Part shown: positions 37,615-44,627 of the stretch, one piece after another
Layout: every line of letters starts with the position of its first letter
How positions within the stretch are numbered: position 1 is the stretch's first letter
DNA from: Thalassotalea euphylliae
GTDB taxonomy: Bacteria; Pseudomonadota; Gammaproteobacteria; Enterobacterales; Alteromonadaceae
DNA: 64,000 bases
NCBI RefSeq assembly: GCF_003390375.1
Contig: NZ_QUOT01000001.1
Span: 4,175,019-4,239,018, forward strand
Direction of reading: 5' to 3'
The notes under the pieces: model-generated
Seen by the model: only the letters and a program-made list of their open reading frames with translations
Database searches by the model: none
What the model was told of the DNA's origin: nothing
Translations under genes and position numbers: made by a program

Positions 37615-39444
37615 TTAGTTTCGCAAGTAAGCGACATTCGCTTGGTTAATACAACCAAGCTCTGGCTTTTGGCCGTTAGTGCCTTGCCTGAGTGTTATCA
37701 CTTCTCCACGCGTTGCTTCTTTGGCAACTTTCTTCGCTTTGCTCGCTTGTACCGAAACATCATGCACTGAGCTAATTACATCAATGTCAGGGCTGATAAT
37801 GCCACAGGAAAGTGACAGTAAGGGAATTAAGGTGTAGTTTCCGGCGCGATCAACGGCAAAGTAGCCAGACTGTTTTACATGCTCTAGTTCAAAATATTGA
37901 ATGATACGTTTTTCAAACACCAAGAGAATTTCCTGACAGCAGGCAAGGGCGTCGCCAGACTGAAAAACAACAACGAAATCATCACCACCAACATGGCCAA
38001 TAAAGTTCTCCTGATTGTGCTTATTACCATGTTTATTACTGTACTCAACGATAACGTCGGCAACTAATTTGATCACTTGATCACCAGCGGCATAACCATA
38101 TACATCGTTGAAAGGTTTGAAATTATCAAGATCAAAGTAAGCGAGTTGAAAATCGTGTTTGTGGCTTATTAACTGATTAACTTTGCGTTCAATGACAATA
38201 TTGCCCGGTAGCATGGTTAATGGGTTAGCCTGCTGAGCGTGCATGATTTTCTCTTCGGTCATCATCTTCAATATAGACCTAACACTGGCTAAGCCGGCGT
38301 ATTTACCTTTGGTGGTGACAATAAATTCAGGGTGCAAATCAAACTCGCTATGGTCAGTAATAAACTTACTCACATCATCTAGGTTTGAATGCTCATCAAC
38401 CATTAAGCTCACAGGCCGCATTACTTTAGCTATGGGCTGTTTATCATATAAGGCATGCCCGTAGTCAGATGAAAGCAGATCCGTTAATTCATCGCGATAC
38501 ACCATGCCCATCGGTAATTGCATGTCATCTACAACGGCAATAGTTTTTAAATTTGGCTCTGCTTTGAACTGGCTGTAAACCGCTTTGCATGAAATATCTG
38601 CAAAAATCGGCTCGATTCGCTGAATAAGTTTACTTAATTCGAATTGAGCATTTGGCTTAGCGGTATCTTTTTGTAAAGGCTTTTCTACTAGAAGTTTGGG
38701 AAGCTGGGTTTCCGGTTCACTTTGTGGCTTGCCAAGCAAATAACCTTGCGCATATTTCATGCCCAGCTTACGCAGCAGCAGATACTCATCTTCATTTTCA
38801 ATCCCTTCTGCGATCACGCTAACACCTGTGGTTTTACCAAGCTCAAAAATGGTTCTAATTAGTTCTCGTTTAACAATATTGTGCTGGCAGCCGCTAATAA
38901 AATACCGGTCGATTTTAACGATGTCTGGGCGAACTTCTGACCACTGTTTTAATCCTGAATGGCCTGTACCTAAATCGTCGATAGCAATTTTAAAACCCAG
39001 ATCTCGATAACGTTGTAATCCCGTTTTTAGCAAATTTTCATCAGTTGCCTCGTAACGTTCAGTGATTTCGATGACAATTCTTGCTGGATCAAAGTCATAG
39101 TCGCGCAACATGGCTGGCATAGAGCTCGCTTTATGCTTGGTTTGCTCGATAGCCAGTGGGCTGGCGTTGAGGAACAAGAATCCTTCTAAGCCTAACTTTA
39201 CAAATTGCTTGATGGCGATGCGGCGACAGCATTGCTCTAGTTCTGCGATTAAACCAAATTCGAAAGCTTTATCAAACAATTCTGCTGGGTTATACGTCGG
39301 CGGCTCAAATGGGCTGCGAACTAGTGCTTCGTAGCCAATGGCAGTGAATTGATGAACATCAAAGATTGGCTGGAAGAAGCAACGAAAATTCTTTGAATGA
39401 ATTAATGACTCAAGTCCTGATTTTGTTATCGCTGAACTTTTCAT
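37615..39444 (-). CDS. EAL-CBS-GGDEF cyclic-di-GMP signalling protein
   Basis: 609 residues, with no membrane segments. The N-terminal EAL phosphodiesterase domain (about 10-255) keeps YEALVR, IDDLGTGHSGL, DIVKIDR, VIAEGIE and YAQGYLLGKP, so it looks catalytically complete. A CBS pair (about 275-400) follows, then a GGDEF domain (about 410-575) whose active loop reads GGDDF instead of GGDEF/GGEEF. It would break down cyclic di-GMP, with the CBS pair sensing an adenine nucleotide and the GGDEF part either active or regulatory. The order EAL-CBS-GGDEF is known in Vibrio and Shewanella-type bacteria. The upstream region holds a large palindrome (39553-39578) that may control it. Confidence 0.9.
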   Translation of the reverse strand: MKSSAITKSGLESLIHSKNFRCFFQPIFDVHQFTAIGYEALVRSPFEPPTYNPAELFDKAFEFGLIAELEQCCRRIAIKQFVKLGLEGFLFLNASPLAIEQTKHKASSMPAMLRDYDFDPARIVIEITERYEATDENLLKTGLQRYRDLGFKIAIDDLGTGHSGLKQWSEVRPDIVKIDRYFISGCQHNIVKRELIRTIFELGKTTGVSVIAEGIENEDEYLLLRKLGMKYAQGYLLGKPQSEPETQLPKLLVEKPLQKDTAKPNAQFELSKLIQRIEPIFADISCKAVYSQFKAEPNLKTIAVVDDMQLPMGMVYRDELTDLLSSDYGHALYDKQPIAKVMRPVSLMVDEHSNLDDVSKFITDHSEFDLHPEFIVTTKGKYAGLASVRSILKMMTEEKIMHAQQANPLTMLPGNIVIERKVNQLISHKHDFQLAYFDLDNFKPFNDVYGYAAGDQVIKLVADVIVEYSNKHGNKHNQENFIGHVGGDDFVVVFQSGDALACCQEILLVFEKRIIQYFELEHVKQSGYFAVDRAGNYTLIPLLSLSCGIISPDIDVISSVHDVSVQASKAKKVAKEATRGEVITLRQGTNGQKPELGCINQANVAYLRN

Positions 39445-39552
39445 AAAGGGGCCTACTAATACAACATGCTAGCGCTAGAGCAATAAAGCCTTTGCTGGTA
39501 AGACCTTGATGTTATGAAAGTTATGTGACTAAAAAGTGACAGAGCAGCGAAC

Positions 39553-39578
39553 TTAGTTGCTAATTAATTAGCAACTAA
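39553..39578. promoter_or_regulatory. 26-nt perfect palindrome upstream of the EAL gene
   Basis: Each half is TTAGTTGCTAATT; the two halves match with no spacer. It lies 109 bp upstream of the EAL gene start and just before a separate hairpin. It could be a dimeric regulator site or a cruciform/terminator. No regulator can be named. Confidence 0.5.
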
Positions 39579-39583
39579 ACAAC

Positions 39584-39612
39584 AAAAAAGTCAGCAACTT
39601 GCTGACTTTTTT
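39584..39612. terminator. Bidirectional hairpin AAAAAAGTCAGCAA / TTGCTGACTTTTTT
   Basis: A 14-bp perfect stem with a one-base centre, A tract on the left and T tract on the right. It insulates the EAL gene from the prophage side. Confidence 0.75.
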
Positions 39613-39657
39613 ATGAAACAAACCAAGATAAATAATATATAAATTTGCGAAAATTTG

Positions 39658-39697
39658 TGGGATTAGGTTGGACGATGTTGGATAAAGTGGGACAAAA
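39658..39697. repeat. Four TKGGA motifs at exact 10-bp spacing
   Basis: TGGGA at 39658, TTGGA at 39668, TTGGA at 39678 and TGGGA at 39688, each followed by an AT-rich half. A 10-bp period puts all motifs on one face of the helix, typical of cooperative protein binding. It is 48 bp outside the IS481 element, possibly within the lost prophage left end. Confidence 0.5.
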
Positions 39698-39701
39698 ATA
39701 G

Positions 39702-39732
39702 AAAAAGCCTTTCTATTATAGAAAAGGCTTTG
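39702..39732. terminator. Hairpin next to the IS481 copy
   Basis: AAAGCCTTTCT pairs with AGAAAAGGCTTTG (one bulge). Located 14 bp outside the left end of the IS481 element. Confidence 0.6.
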
Positions 39733-39745
39733 TTCGCAGTTTATT

Positions 39746-40950
39746 TGAATTAGTTCAGACAAGATCTGACACATCTTCTTGAAAAGTAGAGAGTTACCCG
39801 TTTTGATAAAGGTGCTGAATCTTTAATCAAAACAAACAAAGAGGTAACTCTCATGCTTCATACTAACAATCCAATCATTAAACACAAAGCAGGTTTGCTC
39901 AACCTAGCTGAAGAACTTGGTAATGTATCCAGAGCTTGCAAAGTGATGGGCGTATCACGAGATACATTTTATCGTTATCAAGAGCTGGCTGAAGATGGCG
40001 GCATTGATGCGCTTATTGATAAGTCCCGCCGAAAACCAAATATAAAAAATCGTGTTGATGAAAAAACCGAAAAAGCAGTAATGGATTATGCCATTGAATA
40101 CCCCGCGCACGGCCAAGTCAGAACCAGCAATGAACTTCGTAAGCAAGGCGTATTTGTATCTGCCAGTGGCGTGCGTTCAATCTGGTTGCGCCATGACTTA
40201 GAAAACTTCAAAAAACGGCTGAAAGCGCTTGAAGAGAAAGTCGCTAACGACGGCATCATTCTCACCGATGCTCAAGTTGCTGCACTTGAGAAGAAAAAGA
40301 ACGATGATGAAGCTTGTGGCGAGATAGAAACGGCTCATCCGGGCTACCTAGGCTCACAGGACACGTTTTATGTGGGTAATCTAAAAGGTGTTGGCCGTAT
40401 CTACCAGCAGACGTTCGTTGATACTTACAGCAAGGTTGCATTTGCCAAGCTCTACACAACGAAAACGCCAATCACTGCTGCTGACATACTCAACGACAAG
40501 GTTTTGCCTTACTTCGAGCAGCACGAGCTACCAATGTTACGCATTCTCACAGACCGAGGCACTGAGTATTGTGGCAAGGTTGAACATCATGATTACCAGC
40601 TTTATCTAGCAATAAATGATATCGATCATACAAAAACGAAAGCGATGTCACCGCAGACAAATGGTATCTGTGAACGTTTCCACAAAACAATATTGCAGGA
40701 GTTTTATCAGGTTACGTTCCGTAAGAGGCTCTATGGCTCGTTAGAGGAATTACAAAAGGATCTGGACGAATGGATGGTTTATTACAATAATGATCGAACT
40801 CATCAGGGCAAAATGTGCTGTGGCAGAACGCCACTTGAAACATTACTTGATGGAAAATCGATTTGGGCTGAGAAGAATTTAGCTCAAATCTAAACTGACA
40901 GTCACCGATTGAAAAACGGGTAACTGTCAGATCAAGTCTGAACTAGTACA
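39746..40950 (+). mobile_element. IS481-family insertion sequence, copy 1
   Basis: 1205 bp. Ends are TGAATTAGTTCAGAC... on the left and, read inward, TGTACTAGTTCAGAC... on the right; the inner parts ATCTGACA also match. The limits were set by comparison with the second copy at 62620-63824, which is the same length and appears identical. Unlike copy 2, the 7-bp flanks here (GTTTATT and ATGGCCG) do not match, so no target duplication remains. This suggests that DNA next to it was deleted or rearranged after insertion. Confidence 0.92.
39853..40893 (+). CDS. IS481-family DDE transposase (copy 1)
   Basis: 346 residues. An N-terminal helix-turn-helix (about 10-60, VSRACKVMGVSRDTFYRYQE) and second winged-helix part (to about 130) are followed by the integrase core (about 165-320), with catalytic residues in FVDTYSKVAF, LTDRGTEYCG and the glutamate in NGICERFHKTILQEF. 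The C-terminal motif is YYNNDRTHQGKMCCGRTP. It makes cut-and-insert transposition of its element. The product is identical to that of the second copy, so both insertions are recent. A good ribosome site (AGAGG) precedes the ATG. Confidence 0.95.
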   Translation: MLHTNNPIIKHKAGLLNLAEELGNVSRACKVMGVSRDTFYRYQELAEDGGIDALIDKSRRKPNIKNRVDEKTEKAVMDYAIEYPAHGQVRTSNELRKQGVFVSASGVRSIWLRHDLENFKKRLKALEEKVANDGIILTDAQVAALEKKKNDDEACGEIETAHPGYLGSQDTFYVGNLKGVGRIYQQTFVDTYSKVAFAKLYTTKTPITAADILNDKVLPYFEQHELPMLRILTDRGTEYCGKVEHHDYQLYLAINDIDHTKTKAMSPQTNGICERFHKTILQEFYQVTFRKRLYGSLEELQKDLDEWMVYYNNDRTHQGKMCCGRTPLETLLDGKSIWAEKNLAQI

Positions 40951-41172
40951 ATGGCCGAGCTTTATATCACTAGCGACAAAAACAATTACCAAGTGCGGCT
41001 GGTAACCGATATCAAGCAGCTAACACGCAAGCAAAAACGTTACTTGCCACAGCCGTTATGGCTAATTAAGCAAATATCGGCAGAGCTGGGCCAAATGTCA
41101 TTTGGCACAGACGATGGCTTTAGCGAGATCGCCATTAACTTTCCAACCAAACTATTAAAACAACACTCTTAA
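40951..41172 (+). CDS. Hypothetical phage protein, possibly 5'-truncated
   Basis: 73 residues; the ATG is the first base after the IS481 element, and the frame closes with a stop inside the IS end. The sequence (KQLTRKQKRYLPQPLWLIKQ) is polar with no membrane segment and no family that I recognise. Because the start abuts the insertion, the original N-terminus and promoter may have been lost; the IS may now supply transcription. It is followed 32 bp later by the next phage gene. Confidence 0.55.
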   Translation: MAELYITSDKNNYQVRLVTDIKQLTRKQKRYLPQPLWLIKQISAELGQMSFGTDDGFSEIAINFPTKLLKQHS

Positions 41173-41204
41173 TACCAACATTAACAACACAAGGAAAAAC
41201 GTTT

Positions 41205-41513
41205 ATGACAACGACAACGGACACCCAAGTTAACGCTGATGAATCACTAAACGAGTTAAATCAAGCAGAAGACAACGTATCGTTTAGCGCCATGTTTAGT
41301 AAGTTAATTGCCTACTTGGTAATTTTGGTGAGTTTATTTACTATGGTTAAGCCTTTTGGTGCGCTGCTGCGCGGTGTAACTAAAAGCAATAGCGCAATCG
41401 AAACCAGCGTTTTATATTCATCGTTAAGCTTTAGTGTATTGGGCCTACTGCTCGCTTGTATTTTACTTCAGCTTACCCATATTGCTGAGCGCCTAAATAA
41501 GCCAAATGCCTAG
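41205..41513 (+). CDS. Small two-helix membrane protein of the prophage
   Basis: 102 residues with a good ribosome site (AAGGAAAA, 7 bp before ATG). A polar acidic N-terminus of about 28 residues is followed by two hydrophobic helices (about 33-52 and 74-92) joined by a short basic loop. It lies directly before the endolysin, so it may be an extra holin/antiholin-like protein, but no family motif proves this. Confidence 0.6.
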   Translation: MTTTTDTQVNADESLNELNQAEDNVSFSAMFSKLIAYLVILVSLFTMVKPFGALLRGVTKSNSAIETSVLYSSLSFSVLGLLLACILLQLTHIAERLNKPNA

Positions 41514-41655
41514 CCGACAACACCCTGTAAAACTTACCTAAAACTTTACTAATTTAGTTTATTACCAAGCCCTTAGACATGCTGCCAAACTGGCAGCATG
41601 TTTTGTTTTTAGCGCCCGATTATCCAGTTAAATGGGCCAATAAGGTGCAGGTAAT

Positions 41656-42102
41656 ATGGCTAAATCTATTCCTTTTTTCCGCATTGAAGAACTGGTTGAC
41701 CCAGAAACTTTTAACCAATATGGCCAGCGCTGCTGGTGGTTTTTATCAGAAAAAGCACTCGCTAGCTTAGTTGCGCTGCGCGAACAGTTTGGACTGTTAA
41801 CGGTTAACGATTGGGTATTCGGTGGCGGCTATAAGTATTCCGGCTTTCGCCATCCTGATTGCCCAATCGGTGCCAAGCTCAGCCAGCATAAATTTGGTCG
41901 TGCCTTTGATGTCAAATCAAAAAACTATAGCGCCGTTGAAATGCAGGAATATATCTTGATGCACCCGCATCAATTTCCGCATATCACCACCATGGAAAAT
42001 GCTGAGCAAACACTAGGCTGGCTGCACTTTGATACCCGGCCAGTGACAACCGAAGGCAACCAAGACGGCCAGCGCGAAATCACCATTTTTAATTTGAAGT
42101 AA
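41656..42102 (+). CDS. Phage M15-family peptidoglycan endopeptidase (endolysin)
   Basis: 148 residues. The Peptidase_M15 metal site is visible: SGFRHPDC, then SQHKFGRAFDV (His and Asp zinc ligands, about residues 76-86) and GWLHFDTRP (catalytic and third ligand region, about 119-127). Such enzymes cut the peptide bridges of peptidoglycan to release phage. Its place just before the holin-like genes fits a lysis cassette. No signal peptide is seen, so release to the wall would depend on a holin. Confidence 0.88.
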   Translation: MAKSIPFFRIEELVDPETFNQYGQRCWWFLSEKALASLVALREQFGLLTVNDWVFGGGYKYSGFRHPDCPIGAKLSQHKFGRAFDVKSKNYSAVEMQEYILMHPHQFPHITTMENAEQTLGWLHFDTRPVTTEGNQDGQREITIFNLK

Positions 42103-42105
42103 GCC

Positions 42106-42327
42106 ATGGCGCTGCGCTCTGAAGAACGTATTCGCGAAGGTCGCCGCGCTAGGCTGCGCGCCGAGGTTTACCACGCACTGGATAACAAACCAATTGAAGT
42201 GCAGTGCATTTACCTTAGGCCAGAGCAACGTAACCAGTTTATGCGCGGTTGGCAGAGTGTCAGTTTAGTGGATATTCACCATGCGATTAAACGCGCTAAG
42301 CAGCAGCGAGAGAAATCATGTTTGTAG
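42106..42327 (+). CDS. Hypothetical phage protein (73 aa)
   Basis: A small basic protein (EERIREGRRARLRAEVYHAL) starting 4 bp after the endolysin and overlapping the next gene by 10 bp, so it is translationally coupled in the lysis cassette. No membrane segment and no family recognised. Confidence 0.6.
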   Translation: MALRSEERIREGRRARLRAEVYHALDNKPIEVQCIYLRPEQRNQFMRGWQSVSLVDIHHAIKRAKQQREKSCL

Positions 42328-42560
42328 AGTTGGAAGTTTTAAGTTTACTGGTTTGGCTATCAATTGCAGGTGCTGTTGGAGTCTTTGCAGCTGGCTTTTG
42401 TTTTGGTCGCTGGGCAATAACAAAAGTTATACAGCGCTATTTCTGTAAACATGAATTTGTCCATATCGAATACAAAGGTAAAGAAGTTTCCGCTTATTGC
42501 CACATATGCCAATTTACTAAAGCAGCAAATAAAAGAGTTAAAAAGGGAAACAACGTATGA
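42318..42560 (+). CDS. Small membrane protein of the lysis cassette
   Basis: 80 residues. One long hydrophobic N-terminal segment (about 6-36, SLLVWLSIAGAVGVFAAGF), then a cytoplasmic or periplasmic tail with Cys/His pairs (FCKHEF and YCHICQF) that could hold zinc. It overlaps the preceding gene by 10 bp and the holin by 4 bp (ATGA). It could be an inner-membrane spanin-like or regulatory component; the Cys/His tail is unusual for a spanin, so the role stays open. Confidence 0.6.
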   Translation: MFVELEVLSLLVWLSIAGAVGVFAAGFCFGRWAITKVIQRYFCKHEFVHIEYKGKEVSAYCHICQFTKAANKRVKKGNNV

Positions 42561-43120
42561 GTATCACTGCAATTGCACTAGGTATTGCCAAGTTACTTGA
42601 TGTAGACGACTGGGTGATTGACAAACTTACTAGCTCAGATAACCAAGCGGTGAATTTGGCGGGTAAAGTGGTTGAAGCGGCGCTTGATATTACCGGCGCA
42701 TCTAGCCCCAAAGTGGCCTTAATTTCACTAGAGCAAAACACGGAATATCGCTATCAACTCGATAAGCGCTTACAAGAACAAAAGCATGAGTTGTTGATGG
42801 CAGCTTTTGCTGATCGCAGTGATGCACGTGATATGTACAAAGCTCACCACAGCCAAGCAGACCAGATTGCCAAAGGCATTATGCGCTGGAATTTACCCGT
42901 AGTATTGCTGCTGGTAATCGCTAATTGCTTGGTGGTTTTTTACTTTAAAGACAACGCAGCACTACTGGCAATTGTCTGCAATGCCATTGGCATGGCCATG
43001 CAAAAGCTCTTTGACGAACGCCAAGCAGTGACTGCCTTTTTCTTTGGCTCAAGCCTAGGCAGTAAGCAAAAAGATGCAGCTGCCAATTCGCAGCTAAATA
43101 TTTCCCCAAAACACCAGTAA
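42557..43120 (+). CDS. Phage holin of the 3TM type
   Basis: 187 residues. The N-terminal 95 residues are soluble and helical; hydrophobic helices follow at about 113-131 (WNLPVVLLLVIANCLVVFYF) and 135-150, and the FFFGSSLGSKQKD end is typical of the 3TM holin family of transposable siphophages. It would form the inner-membrane lesion that lets the M15 enzyme reach the wall. Starts within the stop of the preceding gene (ATGA). Confidence 0.78.
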   Translation: MSITAIALGIAKLLDVDDWVIDKLTSSDNQAVNLAGKVVEAALDITGASSPKVALISLEQNTEYRYQLDKRLQEQKHELLMAAFADRSDARDMYKAHHSQADQIAKGIMRWNLPVVLLLVIANCLVVFYFKDNAALLAIVCNAIGMAMQKLFDERQAVTAFFFGSSLGSKQKDAAANSQLNISPKHQ

Positions 43121-43140
43121 CGCCATTTAAGGAGTAGTAA

Positions 43141-43389
43141 ATGGGTGACGCATTTGACCGCGCTCAGCAGCTGGAAGAGCAACATCGTAAAGCAGCGTTA
43201 AAACGAGCGAGAGCAAATAGTACTGCGGCTAGCCAAGCCAGTTATTCACAAACTATGGCACAAGATGGCCGCCGCTATTGTCTTGATTGCGATATTGAGA
43301 TCAACACCAATCGCTTGTTGGCTGCACCACACACACTGCGTTGTATCGACTGCCAAGAAGACTTTGATAAGCGCCAAGCGCGGAGATAG
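43141..43389 (+). CDS. Phage TraR/DksA-family C4 zinc-finger protein
   Basis: 82 residues. The C-terminal half has the complete four-cysteine finger CLDC-x17-CIDC (about residues 48-72), and the N-terminal half is a short helix of the TraR type. TraR-like proteins bind the RNA polymerase secondary channel and mimic DksA plus ppGpp, so it may tune host transcription in favour of the phage. Contrast with the chromosomal DksA2 at 56203, which lacks two of the cysteines. A ribosome site AAGGAG lies upstream. Confidence 0.88.
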   Translation: MGDAFDRAQQLEEQHRKAALKRARANSTAASQASYSQTMAQDGRRYCLDCDIEINTNRLLAAPHTLRCIDCQEDFDKRQARR

Positions 43390-43391
43390 CA

Positions 43392-43745
43392 ATGGAATGG
43401 CTTAACGAACACTTCAAAATCATTCAGTTTGTGCTGTCTGCTGCTTTTGCTGCCATTGTCTTTGTCATGATGCTGGTGTTTGTTAAGCGAAAAGAGCATA
43501 GCGATTTGAAAGCACGTGTCAGTACATTAGAACAAACCTACTGCGAGAAAGACGAGCACACCAAGCTGGCCAATCGGGTAACCACTATTGAAACCCAATT
43601 AAAAGACTTACCGAGCAGCAAAGATTTTCACCAGTTAGAAAAGGACATTGGCGAGCTGAAAGGCTCGCTTGAAGGTGTGCAAACCTTGCTGGCCAACATC
43701 AATAACCAAGTCAACATGCTTGTTGAAAATGAAATTAAAGGATAG
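43392..43745 (+). CDS. DUF2730 family phage protein
   Basis: 117 residues. An N-terminal membrane helix (about 9-31) is followed by a coiled coil (LKARVSTLEQTYCEKDEH and onward). This matches the DUF2730 proteins that lie before the gp25-gp27-gp28 genes in Mu-like phages; their job is not known. It starts 2 bp after the zinc-finger gene. Confidence 0.8.
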   Translation: MEWLNEHFKIIQFVLSAAFAAIVFVMMLVFVKRKEHSDLKARVSTLEQTYCEKDEHTKLANRVTTIETQLKDLPSSKDFHQLEKDIGELKGSLEGVQTLLANINNQVNMLVENEIKG

Positions 43746-43749
43746 CGCC

Positions 43750-44037
43750 ATGGCTCTACAAGATATTAAAAATCAGCACCATCGACTGTCAATTTTACGT
43801 GCTTTAGAAGCGCTGGGATATCGTAGTAATGACAGCATGATCCAAGACACCTGCGAAGCATTTCACAACATTATGAGCCGCGATCAGGTACGCACTAATT
43901 TGCGTTGGCTGGAAGAGCAAGGCTTGGTAACAGTCGATACTGTTCACGACATTATGAATGCAACACTAACTAGTCGTGGTCAAGACGTAGCACACGGCAA
44001 ATCTTTTGTGGATGGCGTTAAACGTCCGAGTGCCTAG
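43750..44037 (+). CDS. Mu gp25-like winged-helix phage protein
   Basis: 95 residues from the ATG at 43750 (an upstream in-frame start would overlap DUF2730 needlessly). The sequence folds as a winged helix (LSILRALEALGYRSNDSMI ... TNLRWLEEQGLVTVD) of the ArsR-like type found at this place in Mu-like late operons, between DUF2730 and gp27. DNA binding is likely but the target is unknown. Confidence 0.75.
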   Translation: MALQDIKNQHHRLSILRALEALGYRSNDSMIQDTCEAFHNIMSRDQVRTNLRWLEEQGLVTVDTVHDIMNATLTSRGQDVAHGKSFVDGVKRPSA

Positions 44038-44039
44038 CT

Positions 44040-44627
44040 ATGATGCAAGACAACCAACCAAAGAAGCGCGGTAAAGCATCAAAAATAGACTTGTTGCCCG
44101 AAGCCTTAAAAAAAGAGCTAGACGCCTTACTGCGTGATAAAAGCTACTCACAAGCAGATATCTTGGCGGCAATCAACGAGCGAATTAGCGAACAAGGTTT
44201 AGGTGACGAGAAGAAAATTAGCCGCTCTGGGTTAAGCCGTTACTCAATGGAAATGGAAGCTGTGGGTGCAGAAGTGCGTGCTATGCGTGAAGCGACAGAA
44301 GCTTGGGTGGCACAGTTCGGCGAAAAGCCAACAGGTGAAACCGCGCAGCTGTTGCTGGAAATGCTACGAACCCAACACTTTAAATTGCTCATGCAAGCCA
44401 ATGCCGATCCAGATATGGTGCTTGATGCCAAAACCATTAACGCGTTGGCTCTTGCGCTGCAACGATTAGAAAGTGCAGCCATGCTTACTATGAAGCGTGA
44501 AAAAGAAATTAAGAAGGCATTTGCTGAAGAGGCAGCTGAAGAGATTGAAAAAACTGCACTGATGCAAGGGGCAACCGCAGAAGGTGCTAAGTTATTCCGC
44601 GAAACCTTATTGGGTATGGTGCAATGA
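44040..44627 (+). CDS. DUF3486 family protein (Mu gp27-like, small terminase role)
   Basis: 195 residues. N-terminal basic region with a helix-turn-helix (LPEALKKELDALLRDKSYSQ; ISRSGLSRYSMEME), followed by long helices. DUF3486 is the Mu gp27 family, placed before the large terminase and taken as its DNA-recognition partner. It ends in ATGA overlap with the gp28 gene (44624), which suggests coupled translation and a complex. Confidence 0.88.
   Translation: MMQDNQPKKRGKASKIDLLPEALKKELDALLRDKSYSQADILAAINERISEQGLGDEKKISRSGLSRYSMEMEAVGAEVRAMREATEAWVAQFGEKPTGETAQLLLEMLRTQHFKLLMQANADPDMVLDAKTINALALALQRLESAAMLTMKREKEIKKAFAEEAAEEIEKTALMQGATAEGAKLFRETLLGMVQ

Noticed and set aside
39568..39774. 68-aa open frame on the minus strand upstream of the EAL gene
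   Set aside because: It runs through two terminator hairpins and the IS481 end, has no ribosome site and no recognisable protein.
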